Shown piece by piece: positions 13,877 through 21,101 of a stretch of 38,498 bases of DNA. The position numbers and the translations under genes were made by a program. The stretch lies in NCBI GenBank assembly GCA_004556155.1, contig SFIM01000045.1:1-38498 (forward strand), read 5' to 3'. The stretch's first letter is position 1. Every line of letters begins with the position of its first letter. Under the pieces are notes generated by a model. That model saw only the letters and a program-made list of their open reading frames with translations, was not told the DNA's origin and ran no database searches. Source of the stretch: Clostridiales bacterium. Its GTDB lineage: Bacteria; Bacillota; Clostridia; Christensenellales; Aristaeellaceae.

Positions 13877-14620
13877 TTAGAGCACCTTGCGCAGAAATTC
13901 CTGCGCGCGGGGGGTCTTGGTGTGGTTGAACACCTCGTCTGGGGTGCCCTCCTCCATGATGCCGCCCTCATCCATAAAGAGGATGCGGTCGCCCACCTCG
14001 CGGGCAAATCCCATCTCGTGGGTGACGACCACCATGGTCATGCCCTCCTGGGCCAATTGCTTCATCACGTCCAGCACCTCGCCCACCATTTCGGGGTCAA
14101 GCGCGCTGGTAGGCTCGTCAAAGAGCATCACCTCGGGCTCCATGCACAGCGCGCGCACGATGGCGATGCGCTGCTTCTGCCCGCCGCTGAGCTGGCTGGG
14201 GTAGGCGTTGGCGCGGTCGGCCAGCCCCACGCGCTCCAGCAGCTGCATGGCCTTCTTTTCGGCCTCGGCGCGGGACTTGTGCAGCAGCTTCATCGGGGCC
14301 AGCGTCATATTGCGCAGGATGGTCATGTTGGGGAACAGGTTGAAATGCTGGAACACCATGCCCATGCGCTGGCGGTGGATATTGATGTTGACCGACGGGT
14401 CGGTGATATCCACGCCGTCAAAGATGATCTGCCCGCCGGTGGGATGCTCCAGCAGGTTCAGGCACCGCAAAAAGGTGGATTTGCCGCTGCCCGAGGGGCC
14501 GATCACCACCACCACCTCGCCCCGGTGAATCTGCGCGCTTACATCGCTGAGCGCCACGAACACGCCGTTATCAAAGGTTTTGCGCAGGTTTTTTACATCG
14601 ATCAATACGTCAGTGGTCAC
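13877..14620 (-). CDS. Polar amino acid ABC transporter ATP-binding protein
   Basis: The cytosolic ATPase (247 residues) of a polar amino-acid importer, GlnQ/HisP family. Walker A is GPSGSGKST, the Q-loop lies at VFQHFNLFPNMT, the signature is LSGGQKQRIAIVRAL, Walker B is VMLFDEPTSALDPEMVGE and the switch histidine is in VVVTHEMGFAREV. It starts with GTG (MTTDVLIDVKNLRKTF), preceded by GGAGG and overlapping the permease end by 11 bases. The gene order binding protein, permease, ATPase defines one importer. Confidence 0.96.
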   Translation of the reverse strand: MTTDVLIDVKNLRKTFDNGVFVALSDVSAQIHRGEVVVVIGPSGSGKSTFLRCLNLLEHPTGGQIIFDGVDITDPSVNINIHRQRMGMVFQHFNLFPNMTILRNMTLAPMKLLHKSRAEAEKKAMQLLERVGLADRANAYPSQLSGGQKQRIAIVRALCMEPEVMLFDEPTSALDPEMVGEVLDVMKQLAQEGMTMVVVTHEMGFAREVGDRILFMDEGGIMEEGTPDEVFNHTKTPRAQEFLRKVL

Positions 14621-15380
14621 TGTTGCGCAGCCTCCTTTCCAGGAGCGAAACCAGCTTGGTAAAGAACATCACCAGCACCAGATAGATCAGCGCCACGGCG
14701 ATGAGGGGCATGAAGGGCGAGAAGGTGACGCCGCGGATGCGGTTGCCGGCGTAGGTCAGATCGGACACGGTCACATAGCCCGCCACGGAGGTTTCCTTCA
14801 AAAGCGAAATAAACTCATTGGCCAGCGCGGGCAGCACGTTTTTGATCACCTGCGGCACCACGATGTAGGCCATCGTCTGCACATAGTTGAAGCCCAGGCT
14901 GCGCCCGGCCTCAAACTGCCCCTTATCGATGGACATGATGCCGCCGCGGAAGATCTCGGCCACATACGCGCCGGAGTTTAAGCCGAAGGCCAGCGTGGCC
15001 ACCAGCACGCCGTTGCTGGAAAAGGCGAAGATGACGTAATAGGCGATCATCAGCTGGATCACCACGGGCGTGCCGCGGATGACCGTCAGGTAGATCACGG
15101 CGATGCGGTTGAGCACCCGCAGCAGCCCCCGGGAAAAGCCCGGCCGCATATCGGCCCCCGCCTTATCCCAGGTGGAGCGCACGATGGACACGACCACGCC
15201 GATGGCAATGCCCATCAGGCAGGAAAACAGGGTAATCAGCAGCGTGGTGCCCAGGCCGTTGAGCAGCATGCGCCAGCGGTTCTTGGTGATAAAATTGAGC
15301 ACAAACTCGCTCTTTATCCCGGCGAACCAGGCGGCGATGCGGCTCCATAGCTGGGATTCGGCGTAGATCCAGGCGGTCAA
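14610..15380 (-). CDS. Polar amino acid ABC transporter permease
   Basis: The membrane subunit (256 residues, HisM/GlnP family). Hydrophobic segments start near residue 38, and the EAA loop is seen as EAGRSLGFNYVQTMAYIVVPQVIKNVLPALANEF with the typical LKETSVAGYVTVSDL. The start is TTG (15380) with AAAGGAGG at 8 bases. The first about 35 residues (YAESQLWSRIAAWFAGIKSEFVLNFITKNRW) are a polar extension often seen in clostridial members. A stable intercistronic hairpin separates it from the binding-protein gene. Confidence 0.95.
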   Translation of the reverse strand: MTAWIYAESQLWSRIAAWFAGIKSEFVLNFITKNRWRMLLNGLGTTLLITLFSCLMGIAIGVVVSIVRSTWDKAGADMRPGFSRGLLRVLNRIAVIYLTVIRGTPVVIQLMIAYYVIFAFSSNGVLVATLAFGLNSGAYVAEIFRGGIMSIDKGQFEAGRSLGFNYVQTMAYIVVPQVIKNVLPALANEFISLLKETSVAGYVTVSDLTYAGNRIRGVTFSPFMPLIAVALIYLVLVMFFTKLVSLLERRLRNSDH

Positions 15381-15405
15381 AGCAGGCCCTCCTTTGTTAA
15401 CACGC

Positions 15406-15439
15406 GAAAGGGGAAACAGCGCAGGCTGCTTCCCTTTTC
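15406..15439 (-). promoter_or_regulatory. Intercistronic hairpin between binding protein and permease
   Basis: GAAAGGGGAAACAGC pairs with GCTGCTTCCCTTTTC (15 positions, a few wobbles or mismatches) and has no T-run on the coding strand. Such hairpins often protect the binding-protein mRNA and lower downstream expression, which is my inference here. Confidence 0.6.
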
Positions 15440-15474
15440 ACACAATGCAATGTGCAGTTAAGAGCAATTTTTAC

Positions 15475-16224
15475 TTACTCGGCGGTGATGTACTTATCCA
15501 CGATGGCCTGCACCGTGCCGTCGGCAATCAGATCCTGCAGGGCGGCGGACACCTTGCCCAGCAGCTCCACGTTGTTCTTGGATACGCAGATGGCGTATTC
15601 CTCCTCGGCGTACTTGGTATCCAGAAGCTTCAGGCCCGTGGTGCTTTCCACATAGGCCTTGGCGGGCTCGTTATCGATGATGACGCAATCCACCTTGCCG
15701 TTCTTGAGGGCCATCACAGCGTCCGCGCCGCTGTTGAAGCGCACCACGCGGTCATCGCCCATATCGTCGCTGGCGTAGATATCGCCGGTGGTGTTCATCT
15801 GCACGCCCGCCTTATAGGCAGCGCCCTCGGCCAGCAGATCATCCACGCTGGTGATGGGGGAGTCTTCCTTGACGATGACGGCCTGGATGCCGGTGGCATA
15901 GGGGAAGGAGAAGTAGATGTTCTGCATACGCTCGTTATTGGCGGTCAGGCCGGCCATGCCGATCATGGACTTGCCGGTGGCAACGTCGGAGATGATGGCG
16001 TCAAACTCCATATCCACAACCTCTACGCCCTCGTAGCCCAGCTTCTTGGCGATGGCGTCGGCCACCTCTACATCGATGCCGGCGAAGCCGCCGAAGGCGG
16101 AGCCCTCGTCTACATATTCATAGGGGGGGAAGGTGGCGTTGGTGGCCATGGTCAGCTTTTCAGCCATGGCGGGGACGGCGCACAGCATCATCAGAGCAAC
16201 CAGAACGCTAAGCAGCTTTTTCAT
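15475..16224 (-). CDS. Amino acid ABC transporter substrate-binding protein (family 3)
   Basis: The extracellular ligand-binding subunit (249 residues). The mature start LTMATNATFPPYEYVDEGSAFGGFAGIDVEVADAIAKKLG is the classic family 3 signature, with IISDVATGKSMIGMAGLTANNERMQNIYFSFPY next and VDCVIIDNEPAKAYV in the second lobe. The signal peptide (MKKLLSVLVALMMLCAVPAMA-EK) has a Cys at 15 but no proper lipobox, so it looks cut by signal peptidase I rather than lipidated, unusual for a monoderm importer. A textbook promoter lies upstream; this is the first gene of the importer operon. The ligand is not readable, with Cys/Gln/Glu-type polar amino acids likely. Confidence 0.95.
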   Translation of the reverse strand: MKKLLSVLVALMMLCAVPAMAEKLTMATNATFPPYEYVDEGSAFGGFAGIDVEVADAIAKKLGYEGVEVVDMEFDAIISDVATGKSMIGMAGLTANNERMQNIYFSFPYATGIQAVIVKEDSPITSVDDLLAEGAAYKAGVQMNTTGDIYASDDMGDDRVVRFNSGADAVMALKNGKVDCVIIDNEPAKAYVESTTGLKLLDTKYAEEEYAICVSKNNVELLGKVSAALQDLIADGTVQAIVDKYITAE

Positions 16225-16282
16225 AAATAATCAACCTCCGCTAAGATGTACAAAATGTGGGGTTCCTGAATGGAACGTGCAT

Positions 16283-16311
16283 ATCATACACCTGCGGAGG
16301 GCATATGTCAA
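16283..16311 (-). promoter_or_regulatory. Sigma-A promoter of the amino acid importer operon
   Basis: Minus strand: TTGACA (16306-16311), 17-base spacer, TATGAT (16283-16288). The leader carries a small hairpin GTTCC-ATTCA-GGAAC. Confidence 0.88.
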
Positions 16312-16362
16312 GCGTTTTTTGAATTTTTATGCAAATTTTTTGTATGCTTATAAATCACGCAT

Positions 16363-17334
16363 TCAGCTGCCCAGGAAGGCGGCGATATCCTGCCGGCACC
16401 GTTCCAATTTGGGAATAATATAATAAGTATCCGACAGCATGTCGCTGCGGTATGCGCCGTCGGCGGGCACGCGCAGCGTTTGTACCTGCACATCGCTGTA
16501 TCCCATCACGCTGGAAAGCAGCGACGCGGCCTGCGCCAGGGTGACGTTTGTGTTCACCTTGCCGATGTAGGCGGTCATCACGCCGGTTAGCTGCATCAGA
16601 TCCAGCGTGCCCAGCTGCCGGTAGATGGCCTGCACCACGCGCTGCTGGCGCTCCACGCGCACAAAGTCGCTGTCCAGCTTGCGGATGCGCGCATAGCTCA
16701 TGGTTTGCAGCCCCGTCAGGCGCAGATCGCCGTATTCCGTCAGCAGCTGCTCGCTGCGATCGGCCTCGCGCTGGCGGTTGTAATACTCCAATATGCCGTT
16801 GAGCTTTTTCATTTCGTCCTTGGTGACGGTCAGCTCCACCCCGCCGATGGCGTCCACCAGGTCGGCCATCAATTGATAGTTGACGGCCACATAGCCGTCC
16901 ACCTGCACGCCGAAGGAGGCCTCCAGCGTTTCCAGCAGCAGCTCGGCCCCGCCATAGGCATAGGCGGCGTTGAGCTTGTTATGCCCGTGGTGCGGGATGG
17001 CCACATAGGTATCGCGCATAAAGGAGATCAGCTTCAGCGTGCCCGTGCGCGCGTTCAGCGAGGCCAGCAGCATGGTATCGCTGCGCCCGGTGATGGCGCT
17101 GCCGGGGTTATCAATGCCCAGAAGCAGCAGGTTATACACCCCGCTTTTGCCTTCGATGGGCGTTTGATAGTCGTCGGGCAGCACGGTATAGTCAATGTCG
17201 CCGTTCTCGGTCTGGTACATTTCCCACAGCAGGCGGGTGATCTCATCGTTGGTCATTTCCAGCTCCTCCTCGCCCAGGGCGGGCAGGCAGCAGAGCATCA
17301 GCCCCAGCAGCAGGCAAAGCAGGCGTTTGTACAT
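16363..17334 (-). CDS. LCP family protein, cell-envelope polymer transferase
   Basis: LytR-CpsA-Psr proteins attach teichoic acid or polysaccharide precursors to peptidoglycan outside the membrane. This 323-residue member shows VYNLLLLGIDNPGSAITGRSDTMLLASLNARTGTLKLISFMRDTYVAIP, the NKLNAAYAYGG helix with its lipid-binding segment, VNYQLMADLVDAIGGVELTV, and the catalytic Arg region YARIRKLDSDFVRVERQQRVV. The N terminus reads as a cleavable signal peptide (MYKRLLCLLLGLMLCCLPALG-EE) rather than the membrane anchor usual in LCP proteins. It starts 15 bases after the CDF gene, so it is probably coexpressed. Confidence 0.93.
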   Translation of the reverse strand: MYKRLLCLLLGLMLCCLPALGEEELEMTNDEITRLLWEMYQTENGDIDYTVLPDDYQTPIEGKSGVYNLLLLGIDNPGSAITGRSDTMLLASLNARTGTLKLISFMRDTYVAIPHHGHNKLNAAYAYGGAELLLETLEASFGVQVDGYVAVNYQLMADLVDAIGGVELTVTKDEMKKLNGILEYYNRQREADRSEQLLTEYGDLRLTGLQTMSYARIRKLDSDFVRVERQQRVVQAIYRQLGTLDLMQLTGVMTAYIGKVNTNVTLAQAASLLSSVMGYSDVQVQTLRVPADGAYRSDMLSDTYYIIPKLERCRQDIAAFLGS

Positions 17335-17348
17335 GGTTTCTTCCTTGT

Positions 17349-18518
17349 TTAATTATAATAATTGGTGTCAAACCGGATGATGCAGTGAAAGCGCGCGTCC
17401 AGCGCCCGGGCCTGCGCCTTCAGCTGCTCGCCCAGCGCTGCCTGCCCGCGGAAGGAAGGCGGCGCGTCCACATCAAAGATCAGGTTGGTTTGCTTTTCGC
17501 CCGGCACAAAGCGGAAATCATGCAGCGTCATGGGCGGATCGTACTGCGCCAGATACGCGCGCAGCGCGTCCTCGGCGGCCTTGATGTGCGCGTCCGGCTC
17601 GGCCACGGGATCCATATGCACGCACAGCGGCACATGAAACTCCGCGTAGATATCGCGCTCCATCTGGTCGATCACCTCGTGCATGGCCACCAGGCTGCCG
17701 TCGGCGGGCACCTCCACATGGATGGAGGCCATGCAGCGGCCGGGGCCGTAATCGTGCATCACAAAGTCATGCACGCCCTGCACATAGGGGTAGGATTTCA
17801 CGCGCGCGATCAGCCGGTCGCCCAGCTCGTGATCGGGCTTGCCGCCCAGCAGCCGGTTGACCGTATCGCGCAGCACCTCAAAGCCGGCGTAGAACACCAG
17901 CAGCGATACCAGCAGGCCGATATAGCCGTCCACCTGCCAGCCAAAGCACTTTTCCAGCAGCATGCTGACAATGACCGCGCCGGTGGCGATGCAGTCGCTC
18001 AGCGAGTCCTTGGCGGCGGCCAGCAGCGCGGTGTTCTGGATGGGCTTGCCGATGCGGCGGTATACAAAGTACAGCCACACCTTCACCAGGATGCTAAAGC
18101 CCATCAGCCCCAGCGACAGCCAGGAGAAGGCGGCGGCTTCGGGATGGAGGATGCCCTCGATGCCCGAGCGGAACAGCTCGATGCCCATGATGACGATCAG
18201 CACGCCCACGCCCAGCGCGCCCAGGTATTCCATGCGGCCAAAGCCAAAGGGGTTGCTATCCGTCTCGTGGCGGTTGGCCAGGCGCACGCTGGCCAGGGAC
18301 ATGATGCTGCCGCCCGCGTCGGAGAGGTTATTGGCCGCGTCGGCCGTGGCTGCCACGCTGCCTGTGGACAGACCCACGGCAAACTTGATGAGGGACAGCA
18401 GCAGGTTGGCCGCGATGCCCGTGAGCGACCCGACGGTGCCCCAGGCCTCGCGGCGGCTGGCCTCGGTGTCGCCGCCATGGCGGCTGACGATTTTTTCGCA
18501 CAAGCGCGTATAGAGCAT
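17349..18518 (-). CDS. Cation diffusion facilitator, metal exporter
   Basis: A 389-residue CDF protein that exports a divalent metal (Zn, Fe, Mn, Co or Ni) against protons. The first helices carry TADAANNLSDAGGSIMSL, with the metal-site pattern (ADAxxNLSDA) in helix 2. HETDSNPFGFGRMEYLGAL is the family H-x-x-x-x-P-F-G loop. The second metal pair is in AAKDSLSDCIATGAV in helix 5, followed by GLLVSLLVFYAGFEVLRDTVNRLLGGKPD. The cytosolic C-terminal domain is longer than usual and repeats the ferredoxin-like unit (from FRFVPGEKQTNLIFDV). Start at ATG 18518 with GAGG. It is preceded by an about 180-base structured leader and its own promoter. The Asp-rich motif set leaves the metal open. Confidence 0.93.
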   Translation of the reverse strand: MLYTRLCEKIVSRHGGDTEASRREAWGTVGSLTGIAANLLLSLIKFAVGLSTGSVAATADAANNLSDAGGSIMSLASVRLANRHETDSNPFGFGRMEYLGALGVGVLIVIMGIELFRSGIEGILHPEAAAFSWLSLGLMGFSILVKVWLYFVYRRIGKPIQNTALLAAAKDSLSDCIATGAVIVSMLLEKCFGWQVDGYIGLLVSLLVFYAGFEVLRDTVNRLLGGKPDHELGDRLIARVKSYPYVQGVHDFVMHDYGPGRCMASIHVEVPADGSLVAMHEVIDQMERDIYAEFHVPLCVHMDPVAEPDAHIKAAEDALRAYLAQYDPPMTLHDFRFVPGEKQTNLIFDVDAPPSFRGQAALGEQLKAQARALDARFHCIIRFDTNYYN

Positions 18519-18575
18519 GGCTCTCGCCTCGCAGTTCTGTTTTTTGCGGGAAAGCGCGTCTTCCCCGATATATAG

Positions 18576-18693
18576 AAATGACGCCTTCCGTTTCCCCGTC
18601 CGCCACCGGTTACGTACCGGCGCTCGCAGGAAACGACTGGAATTCCGTACAGTACCAGTTACGTACAGGCCCTCGAAATTCCATGGCGTCATC
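18576..18693 (-). ncRNA. Structured leader of the CDF gene, two-armed three-way junction
   Basis: On the minus strand P1 pairs ATGACGCC (18685-18692) with GGCGTCAT (18578-18585). Inside are two arms: P2 with outer stem TGGAATT/AATTCCA, and P3 with CGTTTCC/GGAAACG. Both arms contain the same internal pattern: CGAG(G/C)GCC(T/G)GT, loop ACGTA, AC(T/C)GGT, ending G(T/G)ACGG. The inner stems are GCCTGT/ACTGGT and GCCGGT/ACCGGT. The RNA starts almost exactly at the promoter's predicted transcription start. The 3' strand of P1 could also pair with GACGC (18556-18560) downstream. A metal-sensing riboswitch is the natural guess, but it does not match my memory of the NiCo or manganese classes. Confidence 0.72.
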
Positions 18694-18704
18694 TTCTACT
18701 ATCT

Positions 18705-18733
18705 ATATTAGCAGCCAGGAAAGAAAATGTCAA
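18705..18733 (-). promoter_or_regulatory. Sigma-A promoter of the CDF-LCP operon
   Basis: Minus strand: TTGACA (18728-18733), 17 bases, TAATAT (18705-18710). The transcript should start near 18697, just before the leader helix P1. Confidence 0.9.
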
Positions 18734-18756
18734 TACCTAAAACATCGCCAATTCGG

Positions 18757-19046
18757 CAGGGGGGAGGAACGAGGGGACGACGGAGGGACGGGAGGGCGGG
18801 AGGACGGTACTTTCTTGGAGCCCAAGAAAGTACCAAAGAAGGCTGCGCTGTAGACGTAAAAGCCGATTGAATAAAACTGGGAGTGGCCCTGGCCACCCCG
18901 TGGCAGGGAAAATTCGCGTGCCCGGATCGGCGCAAGCGCCATCCGTCCCCTTGAATATTTCCCCTTCGGTCGTGCTGCGCACGCCCTGCGCTGATCTGCG
19001 ATCAGCGTGCCACGGGGGCGGCAAGTTTGAGTGAGATAGTTGGAAC
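18757..19046 (-). repeat. Mosaic intergenic repeat, copy R8 (reverse)
   Basis: Purine tract, terminal hairpin 18806-18834 (GGTAC/GTACC), then the reversed core with GTGGCC/GGCCAC (about 18884-18897), GGATCGGCGC-AA-GCGCCATCC (about 18924-18944) and CGCTGATC-TGC-GATCAGCG (18989-19007). No gene. Confidence 0.85.
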
Positions 19047-19048
19047 AA

Positions 19049-19233
19049 GCACCCACCAAAAGTCTTCTCCTTAAGGAGAAGGTGGGCGGCTTTAGCCGCT
19101 CGGATGAGGTGTAGCCGCCACAGCGGCGTTACCTTTTAATCGTTGTGATAACGACCACTGCGTGGTCTACACCTCACCACCGCCTACGGCGGAGCCTCTC
19201 CTCAAGGAGAAGCCTTTGGGTTGGGTGCACTTT
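19049..19233. mobile_element. MITE-like palindromic element
   Basis: About 185 bp with imperfect terminal inverted repeats. The left end GCACCCACCAAAAG then CTTCTCCTTAAGGAGAAG mirrors the right end CTTCTCC then TTTGGGTTGGGTGCAC. Internal hairpins include GCGGCTTTAGCCGC, GCCGCCACAGCGGC and GACCACTGCGTGGTC. No transposase is encoded. Elements of this CTTCTCC style are common in gut Clostridia, as far as I recall. Confidence 0.75.
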
Positions 19234-19249
19234 TCAGCATGCACAAAGC

Positions 19250-19646
19250 GTTGCGTTCCCCCTCATCCGCTTCGCTCTGCTCAGCACCTTCCTCCTTCCG
19301 GGGGAAGGCTTTTATTGTCCTGCATTTCATCATGCTTGACCAATCTTACCAACGATCGCACTCAGCCAAGGCTGATTCCCGCATCCAACCACGCCCCGTG
19401 GCAGCGGACAGCGCAGCTGGACGCAGGGCTGGCGAAGCCAGACCGAAGGGGGAAAGCAGGAAGCGAACGGAGGAAAGCTTGCTTTCATCCGGGCGGTTCA
19501 GGCTTTCTCCTGCCACGGAGGCACACAACACTGCCGTCTTTCAGCTTAAAACCAGTAGCTTTTATGTCACACACAGGTTCTTTGTTACTTTCTTCACCGA
19601 AGAAAGTAACGTCCCCTTCGTCCCCCATCGTCCCCTTCGTCCCTTC
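19250..19646 (+). repeat. Mosaic intergenic repeat, copy R10
   Basis: Same order as R1 and R7: CTCATCCGCTTCGC and CCTTCCTCC palindrome, GTGGCAGCGGACAGCGCAGC, CTGGC-GAA-GCCAG, AAAGC-TT-GCTTT, a degenerate fourth hairpin, terminal hairpin 19584-19610 (GTTAC/GTAAC) and a pyrimidine tract that ends at the stop codon of the DUF4340-like gene. Confidence 0.85.
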
Positions 19647-21101
19647 TCACGGCAGGGCAATGCCATCCGCCCAGGCGGCATCCACGTAAAACAGCGCCAC
19701 GCCGTTGACGGCAACAGCCCAGTGCAGCGCGTCATAGGGGTAGAAGGCCAGCTCGCGCGCGCCGTCCTCCCAGGCAAGGGTCAGCACCATGGCGGGATCG
19801 CCCGTGGGCGCGTAGCCTGCCGGCAGCGGGGAGGTCACCGCAAGCTCGGTCATCTGGCCGTAAGCGTAGAGGAATTGCGTTGCGTCGCAGGGCGCGCCGT
19901 CGCGCGTCACCTGCACATCGTAGAGAATGTTGCCGTTCTCGTCCGTTTCAAATTGATTGTTGGCCTGCACGCGCTCGTGCAGCGACAGCGCGTACACGTG
20001 CGTTTCGCCCGCGCGGGTCAGGGTCAGGCTGGTCAGACGGTTGGTGGGCACGTTGATGGGCGCGCCCAGCAGCAGGCCGTCATAGCCCTGTGACAGCAGA
20101 AAGCCCGCCGTGAAGTAGGACGCCTTGAGCACGTCGCCGCGGTACAGGCAGTAATAGATCACCTCGCTCGCGTCCGCGCCGCAGGCAAGCGTCAGCTGAT
20201 ACGCGTCCAGCCGCGTCTGCGCATAGGCCTGGCCGTTGTCGTCATAACCGGTCAGAATGCTGGCCGCGATATCCAGCGTGATCACGCGCCGGGGCGCGTC
20301 CAGCCCGTAGGCAGAAAGCCCCGCCGATTCCGGCGCAACATACTGCGCAAAGCGCAGATTTTCCAGCTTGTCCAGCAGGCTCTCCACCGCCGTGCTGCTC
20401 AGCGGATACTCAAAGGGCGCGGTCAGGTACCATTCGTCCCCCGCCCGGCGCTCGATGCGGAAGGGAGTATCGCCCGCAAAGGCGATCGCGTCGATCAAAT
20501 CGCCCTTGATTGCGGGATCGGGCACGGCGTGCAGCGCCATGCGCGAGCGGGAGAACACGTCGTGCGCCTCCTGATCGGTGGCAAACACGCGCGTGTCGCC
20601 CGCTATCATCAAATAGTAGGCGGGTGTTTCCTCGGGCAGCAGATCGCCGATATGGAAGGTCAGCTCCGCGCCGTCGGTATAAACGGCCGTGACGGCGATG
20701 GAAGCGTCGGTGATGCCGAAATCCGCGGCGGTCAGGCTGTCGCTGTCCTTGAGATCCAGGATGACCCGCTGGGCGTATACCTGCGCCGCATCCCGCAGCG
20801 CGTCGTCCAGCATGGAAGCGCTGAAATCAAAGCCCGCGTCGCCATCCATGGCAGCCTGGCCGTCCCGCTGGGTGATCTCATAGGTTTCACCCTGGCCGTT
20901 GCGGATGAGCAGCCGGGCCACATCGGCGCTTGCGCGATCCGAGAACAGCACGGAGGTATCCTCCGCGGGGGAGGGCGTTTGATAGGCTCTGGGGCGCAGC
21001 AAATACGCGCATAGCCCCGCCGCCGCCAGGCAGACGATCACCAGCGCGATCAGCAGCCGCTTGCCCCCAAGCTGGCGCACCTGGCGCCTGCGCACGGCCA
21101 T
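19647..21101 (-). CDS. DUF4340-like membrane-anchored extracellular protein
   Basis: A 484-residue protein with a basic N terminus and one membrane helix (about 15-35, LLIALVIVCLAAAGLCAYLL), the rest outside. Repeated beta-rich units, such as ADVARLLIRNGQGETYEIT, WYLTAPFEYPLSSTAVESLLDKLENLRFAQYV and DAPRRVITLDI, are typical of DUF4340 proteins. These accompany Gld-type ABC transporters. Its ATG overlaps the stop of the gldG-like gene by one base (TAATG), so the two are translationally coupled. It is the last gene of the four-gene system. Molecular role unknown. Confidence 0.85.
   Translation of the reverse strand: MAVRRRQVRQLGGKRLLIALVIVCLAAAGLCAYLLRPRAYQTPSPAEDTSVLFSDRASADVARLLIRNGQGETYEITQRDGQAAMDGDAGFDFSASMLDDALRDAAQVYAQRVILDLKDSDSLTAADFGITDASIAVTAVYTDGAELTFHIGDLLPEETPAYYLMIAGDTRVFATDQEAHDVFSRSRMALHAVPDPAIKGDLIDAIAFAGDTPFRIERRAGDEWYLTAPFEYPLSSTAVESLLDKLENLRFAQYVAPESAGLSAYGLDAPRRVITLDIAASILTGYDDNGQAYAQTRLDAYQLTLACGADASEVIYYCLYRGDVLKASYFTAGFLLSQGYDGLLLGAPINVPTNRLTSLTLTRAGETHVYALSLHERVQANNQFETDENGNILYDVQVTRDGAPCDATQFLYAYGQMTELAVTSPLPAGYAPTGDPAMVLTLAWEDGARELAFYPYDALHWAVAVNGVALFYVDAAWADGIALP

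Noticed and set aside
18518..18697. Assignment of the CDF leader to the NiCo riboswitch
   Set aside because: Context fits, but I see neither the four-way junction nor the conserved GGGAC-type segments I remember for that class.
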